NCBI GenBank assembly: GCA_000170815.1
Contig: ABCO01000005.1
Span: forward strand, 176,356 to 240,355
Length of the DNA: 64,000 nt
Source: an unidentified eubacterium SCB49
Lineage (GTDB): Bacteria; Bacteroidota; Bacteroidia; Flavobacteriales; Flavobacteriaceae
Direction: 5' to 3'
This document shows, piece by piece, positions 43,903 to 52,980 of this stretch; positions within the stretch are counted from its first letter, which is position 1; every line of letters begins with the position of its first letter. The notes under the pieces were generated by a model. It did no database searches. It was not told the DNA's origin and was given only the letters and a program-made list of their open reading frames with translations. Position numbers and translations under genes: made by a program.

Positions 43903-45609
43903 TTAATGATCTGAGGCTTTTCCTGCCCCAGAAGGTATTCTAATGTTCTCTACAATTTCTTGAACGCTTTCTGGCGGAGCCGGTGTCATTCTTGAAATCA
44001 CAATAGAGAATATGAAGTTTATAAACATGGCAATGGTACCAAAACCTTCTGGAGAAACGCCAAACCACCAGCTAGATTTTAAGCCAGCAACTGCTTCTTT
44101 ACCTCCATCAAATAATCCAAATTTAAACTTGAGCATATAAAATAACATTAAAGATAGACCGATAATCATACCTCCAATAGCACCTTCTTTGTTCATTCTT
44201 TTATCAAATATTCCTAACACAATTGCCGGAAAGAAGGAGGCGGCGGCTAGTCCAAATGCAAGGGCAACAACGGCGGCGACAAATCCTGGTGGATTAATAC
44301 CAAAATATCCCGCAATGACTACTGCTACTGCAGCAGCAAGACGTGCAGCAATCAATTCTCCTTTTTCATTAATTTTTGGCATCAAGATTTTCTTGAATAA
44401 ATCATGTGAAATAGATGATGCAATCACGAGTAAAAGCCCAGCAGCTGTTGATAATGCGGCAGCTAAACCTCCAGCTCCTACAAGTGCAATTACCCAGTTT
44501 GGTAATTTTGCGATTTCTGGATTAGCAAGTACCATAATGTCACGGTCTATTGTTAATTCGTTAGTCGCTGGATCTGCTACATACTGTATAGTCCCATCAT
44601 TATTTTTGTCTTCAAAACCAATAAGTCCTGTTTTTTCCCAGTTACCAAACCATTCTGGTAGATTTTCATATTTTTCATTACTTACTGTTTCGATTAAATT
44701 TACTCTAGCAAAGACAGCAACTGCTGGAATTGTAGTGTACATTATAGCGATAAATAATAAGGCCCATCCTGCAGATTTACGTGCATCTTTTACTTTAGGT
44801 ACAGTAAAGAATCGAACAATTACGTGTGGTAATCCTGCTGTACCTGCCATTAAGGCTAGTGTGATGGCAAAAATGTCCATCATAGATTTACTACCGGTGG
44901 TATACTCGCTAAAACCGAGTTCTGCGTGTAGTCCATCTAGTTTGTCTAATAAGTAGACACCATCTTCTCCTGCTTGACCTAATCCTATTTGAGGAATTGC
45001 ATTTCCTGTCATTTCAAAAGAAATAAATATAGCAGGTACCATAAATGCAAAGATGAGTACACAATATTGTGCTACTTGTGTGTATGTGATCCCTTTCATC
45101 CCACCTAAAACGGCGTAAAAAAGTACAATTGCCATCCCGATATAGACACCAGTGTCTATTTCTACTTCTAGGTATCTTGAAAAAACAATACCAACACCTC
45201 TCATTTGTCCGGCAACATAAGTAAAAGATACAATTAGTGCAGCAATAACGGCTACAATACGTGCTACGTTTGAGTAATACCTATCTCCAATAAAGTCAGG
45301 TACTGTAAATTTTCCAAATTTTCTTAAATAGGGGGCGAGAAGTAGTGCTAAAAGTACATATCCTCCTGTCCATCCCATAAGGTATACAGATCCGTCATAA
45401 CCTCCAAAGGATACAATACCTGCGAGTGAAATAAACGATGCTGCAGACATCCAATCTGCTGCGGTAGCCATACCATTTACGATAGGGTGAACACCACCAC
45501 CGGCTACATAAAATTCTTTTGATGACCCTGCTCTCGCCCATATTGCAATACCTATGTATAGTGCAAATGTGATTCCTACTAGAATCCAAGTCCAAGTTAA
45601 AATTCCCAT
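43903..45609 (-). CDS. ActP-type cation/acetate symporter (SSS family)
   Basis: The 568-residue inner-membrane protein has about 13 transmembrane helices and family landmarks: FYVAGGGVHPIVNGMATAAD near the start, ADWMSAASFISLAG, GGMKGITYTQVAQY and AALSTAAGLLLVIASSISHD. It most resembles the variant SSS group that pairs with a small DUF4212 subunit, as in bacterial acetate, propionate or lactate uptake. It is the last gene of a unit after the porin and DUF4212 genes and ends at a terminator. Confidence 0.9.
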   Translation of the reverse strand: MGILTWTWILVGITFALYIGIAIWARAGSSKEFYVAGGGVHPIVNGMATAADWMSAASFISLAGIVSFGGYDGSVYLMGWTGGYVLLALLLAPYLRKFGKFTVPDFIGDRYYSNVARIVAVIAALIVSFTYVAGQMRGVGIVFSRYLEVEIDTGVYIGMAIVLFYAVLGGMKGITYTQVAQYCVLIFAFMVPAIFISFEMTGNAIPQIGLGQAGEDGVYLLDKLDGLHAELGFSEYTTGSKSMMDIFAITLALMAGTAGLPHVIVRFFTVPKVKDARKSAGWALLFIAIMYTTIPAVAVFARVNLIETVSNEKYENLPEWFGNWEKTGLIGFEDKNNDGTIQYVADPATNELTIDRDIMVLANPEIAKLPNWVIALVGAGGLAAALSTAAGLLLVIASSISHDLFKKILMPKINEKGELIAARLAAAVAVVIAGYFGINPPGFVAAVVALAFGLAAASFFPAIVLGIFDKRMNKEGAIGGMIIGLSLMLFYMLKFKFGLFDGGKEAVAGLKSSWWFGVSPEGFGTIAMFINFIFSIVISRMTPAPPESVQEIVENIRIPSGAGKASDH

Positions 45610-45637
45610 AATATTTTGTGTTTTTTATTCGTTAGTT

Positions 45638-45895
45638 TTATTCGTCAAGACCGTATTTCTTGTCTAGTGTATTCATCAATTTCATATAGACGAATATTAG
45701 GATTACAAATACATAAATGGATCCTTGTTGTGCAAACCAGAAACCTAGTTTGATACCTCCTAACTTAATGGAGTTTAATTGGTCTACTAGTATTACTCCA
45801 AAGCCAAAAGAGACGATGAACCAAACAGCTAGTAATATTGCGAGGTATCGAAGGTTTTCCTTCCAATACGCTTTTCGATTTTGTTTTTCAGACAT
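45638..45895 (-). CDS. DUF4212 small membrane subunit of the symporter
   Basis: An 85-residue protein with two membrane helices (about 13-32, LAILLAVWFIVSFGFGVIL, and 50-72) and the GFWFAQQGSIYVF stretch characteristic of DUF4212. This family is almost always encoded directly before an SSS symporter and is thought to be its small partner. It lies 12 bases after the porin gene and 28 bases before the symporter gene, forming one transcript. Confidence 0.92.
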   Translation of the reverse strand: MSEKQNRKAYWKENLRYLAILLAVWFIVSFGFGVILVDQLNSIKLGGIKLGFWFAQQGSIYVFVILIFVYMKLMNTLDKKYGLDE

Positions 45896-45907
45896 ATTTA
45901 TTTGTGT

Positions 45908-47155
45908 TTATAGGTAAATCATTGCTTGAAGCGAAATGACATTAGAGTCAATTGTTCCAAAACTTTCATTTTTATATTCTAGGGTTAATTTTGAGTTGTG
46001 ACCACTCATAAAGGCATTTACACCTACACCTAGTGTACTTCTGTTATCATCAACAGCATCATAACTATGAGAGCCGTAGCTTATGTAGGGTTGAAATCTT
46101 GTTTTTGTAGCTTCGCCTTTTAATGCATAACCCACGTGGCCATAGACCATGCTTCCTGTACCATAGGCGCTAAAAAGGTAATCTTTTCCGTAATCGTTAG
46201 ATTGAAATACAGCATAGGCGGTAATGGCGCTACCATCTTCACCTAAGGGAGCATCATAAAAAGCATCTAAAGCAAAAAGAGATACGTTTTCACCTTTAAG
46301 TTCTGGTGCAAGTTCTGTACCTGTGTCTATAACGGATCCATTAGGGTGAACAAAGAACCCAGCACCAACATTAAATATTTTTTTTGTGCCTAAATAGGTT
46401 CCTACTTTGTACGGTAAGAAATTAGATTCTTGATCTAAGAAATTATAATCAAAATATCCAGCAAAAGTTTTCCCGGCATCTTTACTTCCTAGTGTGGTAC
46501 GGCCATTATACACAGCTTCTCCGCCAGGAATCGCTGTTCGTGCATCCAGTGATGATGAAGATGCGTCGTTTATTGCTACACGATATTGTAGTTTTTCAAA
46601 ACTACCTTTAGCAAAAACACCTAAATGACGTGCAAATTGATCTGTTAATCCAATGGTAGACCAAGATTGTCTGTGATTGTCAAGGGTTAACATATTTAGT
46701 GTACTTTGATTATTTAATCTAGACACACCATTAAAATAATGTAAACCTCCACCTACAGTATGATTTGCGCTTATGTTGTATTGTGCCCAAACATCATGAA
46801 AAAATAGTTGTGAGCCATCTCCTGTACCTGTTGGACTTAAAGTAGCGCTTGTTAAACTGTTAAGACCAAAATGAGTAACAATCATAAAGTCTTTATTAAT
46901 TTGTGCAAACATTAAAACACGAGCACGTCTTAAGTTGAAGTTTAAAGGGCTGTTTTCGTTTCCGTTTGCGTCAAATGTTTCGTCTAGGTTGTAATTTGCT
47001 TGCACTTGTGCCCAAGAAATAAGACGAAGATATTTTGAGCCATCTTCGTTAAACTTAAATTTAAGGCCGCCGGAGTAATCTGGTGATCCTTGAGCATTCA
47101 TGCATTGAAAGGAAGCAAAGAATATTCCTAACAATATTAGTAGCTGTTTTCTCAT
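45908..47155 (-). CDS. outer-membrane porin-like beta-barrel protein
   Basis: The 415-residue protein has a signal peptide (1-21, FQCMNAQ end) and a series of amphipathic beta strands ending in the aromatic-hydrophobic pattern VISLQAMIYL expected for outer-membrane barrels. Segments such as LRLISWAQVQANYN and FNLRRARVLMFAQINKDFMI resemble porin O/P-type proteins. Placed first in a unit with DUF4212 and the symporter, it likely lets the same small acid cross the outer membrane. Confidence 0.8.
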   Translation of the reverse strand: MRKQLLILLGIFFASFQCMNAQGSPDYSGGLKFKFNEDGSKYLRLISWAQVQANYNLDETFDANGNENSPLNFNLRRARVLMFAQINKDFMIVTHFGLNSLTSATLSPTGTGDGSQLFFHDVWAQYNISANHTVGGGLHYFNGVSRLNNQSTLNMLTLDNHRQSWSTIGLTDQFARHLGVFAKGSFEKLQYRVAINDASSSSLDARTAIPGGEAVYNGRTTLGSKDAGKTFAGYFDYNFLDQESNFLPYKVGTYLGTKKIFNVGAGFFVHPNGSVIDTGTELAPELKGENVSLFALDAFYDAPLGEDGSAITAYAVFQSNDYGKDYLFSAYGTGSMVYGHVGYALKGEATKTRFQPYISYGSHSYDAVDDNRSTLGVGVNAFMSGHNSKLTLEYKNESFGTIDSNVISLQAMIYL

Positions 47156-47263
47156 AGGTTTTAAGGATTATTTGGTTAGTAATTGGTTTTGTGTGCACCG
47201 CTAAACTCCTTAAAACTATTTGTTAATTAAAAAACAATATACTTATTTGTTAATTTGATATAC

Positions 47264-47683
47264 TTATTCTTTAAAACGTTCCCATTTTATTAACATAAAC
47301 TTGTCGCCAAGCTCAGTTACCACAACGCCAGCTCCTTTTATATTATTTGTGTTGCTGAAATATTCTCCCAATTCTTGCGCATTCATAATTTTGTAGGTTG
47401 GGTGATAGCTTGAATTGTAAGGGCGTTTTATGTTGTATTTTTTTACCCAGTTCATTATGCTTACGTGCGAAATACCTAAAATTCGCTCTATCTCACGATA
47501 CGTAAGCCCTTCTAGGTAAAGTTGTAGTGATTTGTTAACATAATAGTCGTCTATTTTCTTTCCTATTTTGTTTACTGTAAAAAAATAATTGCAGTCTTTA
47601 CATTTGTAACGTTGCCTTTTATTGACGATTCCGCTCTTTATGTAGTTGTTTGAGTTGCAGTTAGGGCATATCTGAATTTTCAT
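47264..47683 (-). CDS. truncated IS1 InsA-like zinc-ribbon/HTH protein, probable domesticated regulator
   Basis: The 139-residue protein has the InsA zinc ribbon (C6-PN-C9 and C28-KD-C31, with IVNKRQRYKC between) and a helix-turn-helix (about 58-80, LTYREIERILGISHVSIMNWV), both typical of the N-terminal half of IS1-family transposases. There is no InsB catalytic DDE part. Instead a 45-residue C-terminal domain (GAGVVVTELGDKFMLIKWERF) ends the protein. No terminal inverted repeats or target duplications are seen. It reads as a DNA-binding remnant that may have been taken over as a regulator of the adjacent porin-actP operon. An old transposase fragment is the alternative. Confidence 0.75.
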   Translation of the reverse strand: MKIQICPNCNSNNYIKSGIVNKRQRYKCKDCNYFFTVNKIGKKIDDYYVNKSLQLYLEGLTYREIERILGISHVSIMNWVKKYNIKRPYNSSYHPTYKIMNAQELGEYFSNTNNIKGAGVVVTELGDKFMLIKWERFKE

Positions 47684-47927
47684 ATATACTAAATTAGCAT
47701 AAATATATCAATTTAGCAATATATAGGTGGAATTTATTTAATTAACCGCACATTTAAGCAGATTGTCTATACAGTATTGGTAGCGAAAGCTCTATTTTTT
47801 GATGTAACAAATGAGGGCTTAACGTAAATTTTACGAGCCCAATTGTAAGTGAATGATAAAAATGTAATGTGTTGAGTGAACTGAACTTAAAAGAAAAGAA
47901 GCACTATTATTTATAAAGTTTAAAGAA

Positions 47928-48614
47928 TCACGAATTAAATAAGGTGCTTTTTACGATGTCAAAATAACTGTCGCTTACCGGTATTTTAATATCCGAAAGC
48001 ATTAAATCTCTAGCTTTAAGTCCGGTTACTTTTTGTGTGTTAATGATATATGATCTGTGCACTCTCAAAAAATGTTCCGGAAGTGATGTAGCTAATTTAC
48101 TTAATGATTGATTAGCCATTATCTTATTGCCGTTAGTGAGATGATAATTTACATATTCACTATCACTTTCAATATAGATAATATCTTCTGTCAAGACTTT
48201 GTGTAGTTCGTAGCCAGATTTTATAATTATTTTGTGGTCAATAACATTAGCAGTTTCAGTTATAGGAAACTTTTCTACAGCGTTCAAAAACCTTTTAAAA
48301 GAGATGGGTTTTACTAAATAGTCTAAGGCATTCAGTTCGTAACTTTTTAGCGCATATTCTGAATAAGCGGTTGTAAAAATGATACGAGTTTTTGTGTTAT
48401 TTATTAGTTCTGCAAATTCGGTACCTTTTATGTCAGGCATTTGTATGTCTAAAAACAGCAAATCTATTTTTGATGATTTAATTGTAGCTAGGGCTTCAAG
48501 CGGACTTTCGTAAGTAGCAACACATTCTAGGTGATTTAATTTTTCTATATATGTTTTTATTAATTCTCTAGCTAATTCTTCGTCGTCAACTACGATACAT
48601 TTTAATTTATTCAT
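47928..48614 (-). CDS. LytTR family response regulator
   Basis: The 228-residue protein has a receiver domain (acidic D10-D11, phosphoacceptor Asp56 in LLFLDIQMPDIKG, LVKPISF) and a C-terminal LytTR DNA-binding domain (about 125-228; ILTEDIIYIESDSEYVNYHL in pieces, LPEHFLRVHRSYIIN). LytTR proteins bind direct repeats about two turns apart. The cognate kinase gene overlaps it by 8 bases upstream. A fitting direct repeat lies before the tolC gene of the efflux operon on the other strand. Confidence 0.93.
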   Translation of the reverse strand: MNKLKCIVVDDEELARELIKTYIEKLNHLECVATYESPLEALATIKSSKIDLLFLDIQMPDIKGTEFAELINNTKTRIIFTTAYSEYALKSYELNALDYLVKPISFKRFLNAVEKFPITETANVIDHKIIIKSGYELHKVLTEDIIYIESDSEYVNYHLTNGNKIMANQSLSKLATSLPEHFLRVHRSYIINTQKVTGLKARDLMLSDIKIPVSDSYFDIVKSTLFNS

Positions 48615-49689
48615 CCGTATGAAGTTTTAAGTTTACACTATACTTTTCTTTGCTACTAATTTCTAGGCTATGTTTATTTGGATAGTATATTTCTAAACGT
48701 TTTTCAGCGTTTTTTAGTCCTATCCCGCTGTTTTTATCTTTATTGATTTTTATTTTGGGTAAGCTATTTTCTACTATAAAAGTGATAACATTATTAGATG
48801 CGCTTAATGTGATATTAACAAAAGCATCTCCTCCTTTTTCTATGCCACTGTGTTTAAATGCATTTTCAATAAAGATAATAAAAAGCATAGGCGCAACCAT
48901 CATTGAGTTGTGTTTTAACTGGTTGTTAAAACTAATATTAAAGGCCTTACTACTTCTAAGTTTAAAGAGTTCTATAAAGTTTAAAATGTATTGTATTTCT
49001 TTTTCAATAGGTACCTCAGGTCTTTCACAATCATAGATTACATATCTTAACATTTCAGAAAGTGAATGTATGCTCTCTGGTGTTTTTTCTGAATTTGAAA
49101 TAGAAAGCGCATAAATATTATTTAAGGAGTTAAAGAGAAAATGCGGATTAATCTGCATCTTTAAAAACTTAAGTTCGCTTTCTGCTAGTGCTGCAGACTG
49201 TTTTGCGATTGCTTCTTCTTTTTTTTGTGCAAATATGAATGTTTCTGCTAGGATACTCAATATGTAGCTTACTAATATAAGTAGTAAGTGTATAAAAAAT
49301 GCTGATGGAGGTGGTGGTCCATCGGGTCTTGGGAGTAGGTCTGGCTCTATTTCGGGTGGTTTAAAACTTAATATTGAAGATAAATACGCCCCTAATGTAA
49401 TAGTGGCGATAGATATAAGGGCAAAGGCTAGGTACTTCTTTTGAAATAATAATTTTGGTGCAACAAAGTAAGATGTTAGTAAAATAGTTAGAACCTGAAA
49501 CCCAAAAGTGATGCTGTTTTCTATGAAAAACCTACTTGTGTCTAATTGGTTAATACCAATAATTAGCCATATCATGGCAAACAAAATTATCTGGATAACT
49601 AAGTGTAATCTAATCTTCATACCACAAAGAAAGTGTATTTTTTTTTCTTTGATACTTGATTCGGTGGTTTTCAAAAGGCTATACTTCAC
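48607..49689 (-). CDS. LytS-type sensor histidine kinase
   Basis: The 360-residue protein has about four membrane helices (about 28-46, 58-76, 86-106, 130-152) with a proline-rich loop between the third and fourth, then a short coiled coil and a His_kinase domain with His183 in QINPHFLFNSLNNIYAL, followed by a HATPase domain (IFIENAFKHSG; GIGLKNAEKRLE). An in-frame Met 23 codons in (MKIRLHLVIQ) could be the true start. The stop overlaps the LytTR regulator start by 8 bases. The signal sensed is unknown; no extracytoplasmic sensor domain is present. Confidence 0.92.
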   Translation of the reverse strand: MKYSLLKTTESSIKEKKIHFLCGMKIRLHLVIQIILFAMIWLIIGINQLDTSRFFIENSITFGFQVLTILLTSYFVAPKLLFQKKYLAFALISIATITLGAYLSSILSFKPPEIEPDLLPRPDGPPPPSAFFIHLLLILVSYILSILAETFIFAQKKEEAIAKQSAALAESELKFLKMQINPHFLFNSLNNIYALSISNSEKTPESIHSLSEMLRYVIYDCERPEVPIEKEIQYILNFIELFKLRSSKAFNISFNNQLKHNSMMVAPMLFIIFIENAFKHSGIEKGGDAFVNITLSASNNVITFIVENSLPKIKINKDKNSGIGLKNAEKRLEIYYPNKHSLEISSKEKYSVNLKLHTDE

Positions 49690-49811
49690 TACTCATTGAG
49701 GCGCACTGTCTATTGGTTGAAAATAAGCTGCCTTTCGTTGAAAATTAATTTTCTTGCGAATATTTTTAGAAATCTTGTCGTCTTATAAGAGTAACATTAA
49801 AACAATAGATT

Positions 49812-50117
49812 ATGAAATCATCAAAAAAATTTAGTTTAAAAACTGCAGTAATGGCATTTGCATTTGTTTGCTTCGGAATTACTTTTTCTAATGCCCAATC
49901 AATGGGGAAGCGTGAACAACAAGAACCGCCAACTTATGCTAAGCTTATAGAACAGTTTGATGCAAATGAAGATGGAAAGCTTGCTGAAGATGAATTAAAA
50001 GGTCCGTTAAAAGAACAATTTTCTGAAATTGATACAGATGAAGACGGGTTTATTTCTGAAGAAGAATTTAAAAATGCTCCAAAACCAGAAAGAGGGGGAA
50101 GGAGAAGTAGAAATTAA
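49812..50117 (+). CDS. small secreted EF-hand protein
   Basis: A 101-residue protein with a signal peptide (1-29, GITFSNAQ end) and two EF-hand loops: D50-ANEDGKLAED-E61 and D74-TDEDGFISEE-E85, both with the canonical D-x-(N/D)-x-D-G and final Glu. The C-terminus is basic and glycine-rich (GGRRSRN). It should bind calcium in the periplasm or at the surface. It lies between the LytTR two-component genes and the efflux operon. Two terminators after it separate it from tolC. Confidence 0.9.
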   Translation: MKSSKKFSLKTAVMAFAFVCFGITFSNAQSMGKREQQEPPTYAKLIEQFDANEDGKLAEDELKGPLKEQFSEIDTDEDGFISEEEFKNAPKPERGGRRSRN

Positions 50118-50145
50118 TATTTTTTTTAATTGGTTAGTTTGTGAA

Positions 50146-50180
50146 AGGCTTCGTGAGAGATCACGGAGTCTTTATTTTTT
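50146..50180 (+). terminator. terminator 1 after the EF-hand gene
   Basis: AGGCTTCGTGA (50146-50156) and TCACGGAGTCT (50161-50171) form an 11-bp stem with two G-T pairs and a GAGA loop, followed by TTATTTTTT. Confidence 0.85.
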
Positions 50181-50211
50181 ATAATATATCAATAGATTAT
50201 TGAAAAATAAT

Positions 50212-50237
50212 ACACCCATATTATGGGTGTTTTTTTT
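50212..50237 (+). terminator. terminator 2 after the EF-hand gene
   Basis: ACACCCA (50212-50218) pairs with TGGGTGT (50224-50230) around a 5-base loop and is followed by eight T. A second hairpin so soon after the first suggests tight insulation of the efflux operon. Confidence 0.8.
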
Positions 50238-50380
50238 GAAGAAACCTCTCCTGTTTTTGGGGTTTTATATGTTTTTTTTTGGTTGTGAAAACGATAAAAA
50301 ATAGCTTAAAGTTCTTTTGATGTGAAATTTCCGTCGATAAAAAAAAGCGTTTAGTATAGGCAATATCTTAATACGTCTAT

Positions 50381-50416
50381 TATAGTTTTATAACTATCTA
50401 TATAGTTTCATATTTG
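50381..50416 (+). promoter_or_regulatory. TATAGTTT direct repeat (20-bp period) and weak -7 box before tolC
   Basis: TATAGTTTTAT at 50381-50391 and TATAGTTTCAT at 50401-50411 repeat with a 20-base period, about two helical turns, as expected for a LytTR-type binding site. CATATTTG (50409-50416) differs from TAnnTTTG at one base and ends 25 bases before the tolC start. The repeats cover the -33 region, a layout fitting activation by the neighbouring LytTR regulator. Confidence 0.5.
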
Positions 50417-50441
50417 AAGTGTAAATTAAAAAAACATCATT

Positions 50442-51770
50442 ATGAAAATATATGTAATCATAGCTAGTTTGTTTCTTGCTCAGTTTTCAAAAGCACAGGA
50501 TACCGAAAATAGTTCTATAAAAATATGGTCTTTAGAAGACTGTATAGAATATGCTATTGAAAATAATATTAGTGTTAAAGATGCTTCTTTAAGTAAAACG
50601 TTAGCAGAAGTAGATTATGACAAAACAAAGTCGTCAAGATTACCAGACTTGTTTGGTAGTGCTTCGCAAAATTTTTCTAACGGTAACACGATTGACCGTA
50701 TTACAAGTGATTATGTGTCAGATCAAATACATAGTACCAATGTAGGGATAAATAGCTCGATCACTTTGTTTAAAGGGTTTCAAATAAATAATCAAATTGA
50801 GCAGAGTAAAATACTTTTAGCACAAAGTGGTTTTTTAGAAGAAGAAATAAAGAATAATATAACTTTAAGTATTCTAGAAACGTACCTACAAGCTTTATAC
50901 AGTAAAGAGAGTATTGTTACAGCAGAAAACAATTTAGAGGCTTCAGAAACAGAGGTGTTAAGAGCTAAAGCGAGATTAGATGCTGGTACTATTGCATTAA
51001 GTGATTATACCGAGGCTCAAAGTCAAGCAGCAACAAATAAGTATAATGTAATTACTTCAAAAAATAATTACCAGCAATACATTATTGTTTTAAAACAGTT
51101 GTTAGAGTTGTCTCCTCTAGAAACTATAGAAATAGCGCCTATTGATGAAGACTTAAATGTAATGCAACTAGGCTTAGATAAGATTTCTGTATATAATAAA
51201 GCTTTAGAATTTCTACCAGAATTAGAGGCGAGCAAATTAAATATAGCTGCCAATGAAAAAGCCTTAGATATAGCAAAAGGGGCTTATTTACCAACCTTAT
51301 CATTAACAGGAAGTGTTGGTTCTGGTTTTACGAGTATTGATGAGAATAATTTTGTAGATCAGTTTGATATTAATTTTAATCAAAAATTAGGATTGTCTTT
51401 AAGTGTTCCTATTTTTAATAAAAATCAAACAAAATCTGCAGTAGAAACAGCAAAATTAAATATTGAAAGAGCTGAAATTCAAAAGCAAGTTACAGAGAAG
51501 GAAATCTATAAAAAAATAGAAACGGCTTATCAAAACGCTGTATCGGCTCAAGAGCAAATTATTGCGGCCGAAGCGTCTAAAGAAGCCGCCGAAGAAAGCT
51601 ATAAATTAGCTCAAAAGAAGTATGAATTAGGAGCACTTAGCACAACAGATTTAGTGATTAGTCAAAACACCTTTACTAACTCGCAACAAAATTATCTGCA
51701 AGCTAAATACTTAAATATTTTATACCATCAATTATTACAATTTTACCAAGGAAACGATATCAAACTTTAA
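50442..51770 (+). CDS. TolC-family outer-membrane efflux protein
   Basis: The 442-residue protein has a signal peptide (1-18, AQFSKAQ end) and the internally repeated helix-hairpin structure of TolC proteins: WSLEDCIEYAIENNISVKDA near 28-47, then two long coiled-coil hairpins (about 120-200 and 330-420) separated by beta segments. It forms the outer-membrane channel of the following MacA-MacB exporter. It is first in a four-gene operon; the stop is 12 bases before the next start. Confidence 0.92.
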   Translation: MKIYVIIASLFLAQFSKAQDTENSSIKIWSLEDCIEYAIENNISVKDASLSKTLAEVDYDKTKSSRLPDLFGSASQNFSNGNTIDRITSDYVSDQIHSTNVGINSSITLFKGFQINNQIEQSKILLAQSGFLEEEIKNNITLSILETYLQALYSKESIVTAENNLEASETEVLRAKARLDAGTIALSDYTEAQSQAATNKYNVITSKNNYQQYIIVLKQLLELSPLETIEIAPIDEDLNVMQLGLDKISVYNKALEFLPELEASKLNIAANEKALDIAKGAYLPTLSLTGSVGSGFTSIDENNFVDQFDINFNQKLGLSLSVPIFNKNQTKSAVETAKLNIERAEIQKQVTEKEIYKKIETAYQNAVSAQEQIIAAEASKEAAEESYKLAQKKYELGALSTTDLVISQNTFTNSQQNYLQAKYLNILYHQLLQFYQGNDIKL

Positions 51771-51782
51771 TCAACATTAGTT

Positions 51783-52976
51783 ATGAAAAAGAAAATAATA
51801 ATAAGTCTTCTAGTTTTAGGAGCAATAGGAATAGCCGCATTTGTTTTTTTCAAGGGCGAAGACAACGTTGTAATTACGCCTGAAACGATTGTGGCTAAAA
51901 AATCAAATGTAACTACAATGGTCACAGCAACTGGAACCATAGAGCCTACAAATCAAGTAGATGTGGGAACACAGGTTTCTGGAGTTGTAGAAAAGATTTA
52001 TGTAGATTATAACTCTGTAGTAAAAGAAGGCCAGTTAATTGCAGAATTAGATAAAACAAATCTAAACGCAGCAAAAACACAGGCACAGGCGGCATATGAT
52101 AATGCTTTAAGCCAAAGAAATTATATGAAGACCATTTACGATCGTCAAAAAACATTGTATGACAATCAAGTGATTAGTAAATCGGATTTTGATGATGCTT
52201 TATTTAACTATGAGACTGCAAAAGGTACGGTGACACAGCGTTATTCAGACTTACAATCGGCAATAACCAATTTAGGATATGCAAATATTTATTCGCCAAT
52301 AGACGGTGTGGTATTGTCTAGAGCAATTGAAGAAGGACAAACCGTGGCTGCTAGTTTAAGTACACCAACGTTATTTACTATTGCACAAGATTTAAAAGAA
52401 ATGCAAGTAGAAGCAGATGTAGATGAGGCAGATATAGGGCAAGTTGTAGAAGGACAACGTGTTGCTTTTACTGTAGATGCTTATTTAGGTGAAACCTTTG
52501 AAGGAGAAGTTACCCAAGTACGTTTAGATCCTACAGTGACTTCAAATGTTGTTACCTATACCGTGGTTATTAAGGCCGACAACCCAGACTTAAAACTAAA
52601 ACCAGGTTTAACAGCAACGATATCTATTTATACTTTAGAATTAAAAGATGTGTTAGCTACAGAAGCTAAAGCCATAAACTTTAAACCTGAAAAAGCGATT
52701 TTTGAAGCTTATAATGTACAGGAAGGATTAGCGCCTAGCACAGTAGAACGTTCTAGAGAAGGAACTACACTTTGGGTATTAGAGAGTAATGGTGCGATCA
52801 CTCCTAAAAAGGTAACTCTTGGAGCGAGTGATGGTGTTAATGTAGAAATAGTAAGCGGTATTTCTGAAGGAGATAAATTAGTGTTTAGCTTAGTAGGGGT
52901 TTCTAAATCTGAAGCAGGTACAGAGGCTAAAAGCGAAAGCCCTTTTATGCCTCAACGTCCAGGAGGAAAAAGATAA
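51783..52976 (+). CDS. MacA-like periplasmic adaptor protein
   Basis: The 397-residue membrane-fusion protein has one N-terminal helix (about 5-24), split lipoyl segments (DVGTQVSGVVEKIYVDYNSVV and YANIYSPIDGVVLSRAIEEG), a coiled-coil hairpin between them (about 95-150) and beta-barrel and membrane-proximal domains. The C-terminal tail is proline/lysine-rich (PFMPQRPGGKR). It joins the MacB inner-membrane ABC exporter to the TolC channel. Genes are separated by 4 to 12 bases. Confidence 0.93.
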   Translation: MKKKIIISLLVLGAIGIAAFVFFKGEDNVVITPETIVAKKSNVTTMVTATGTIEPTNQVDVGTQVSGVVEKIYVDYNSVVKEGQLIAELDKTNLNAAKTQAQAAYDNALSQRNYMKTIYDRQKTLYDNQVISKSDFDDALFNYETAKGTVTQRYSDLQSAITNLGYANIYSPIDGVVLSRAIEEGQTVAASLSTPTLFTIAQDLKEMQVEADVDEADIGQVVEGQRVAFTVDAYLGETFEGEVTQVRLDPTVTSNVVTYTVVIKADNPDLKLKPGLTATISIYTLELKDVLATEAKAINFKPEKAIFEAYNVQEGLAPSTVERSREGTTLWVLESNGAITPKKVTLGASDGVNVEIVSGISEGDKLVFSLVGVSKSEAGTEAKSESPFMPQRPGGKR

Positions 52977-52980
52977 GATT

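Larger units (their letters stand above)
50118..50441. other. intergenic region upstream of tolC
   Basis: It contains two terminator hairpins after the EF-hand gene, an AT-rich stretch with no gene, and a direct repeat plus weak -7 box just before tolC; all are listed separately. Confidence 0.6.

Noticed and set aside
47264..47683. Intact insertion sequence
   Set aside because: There is no catalytic transposase domain, no terminal inverted repeats and no target duplications that I can find.
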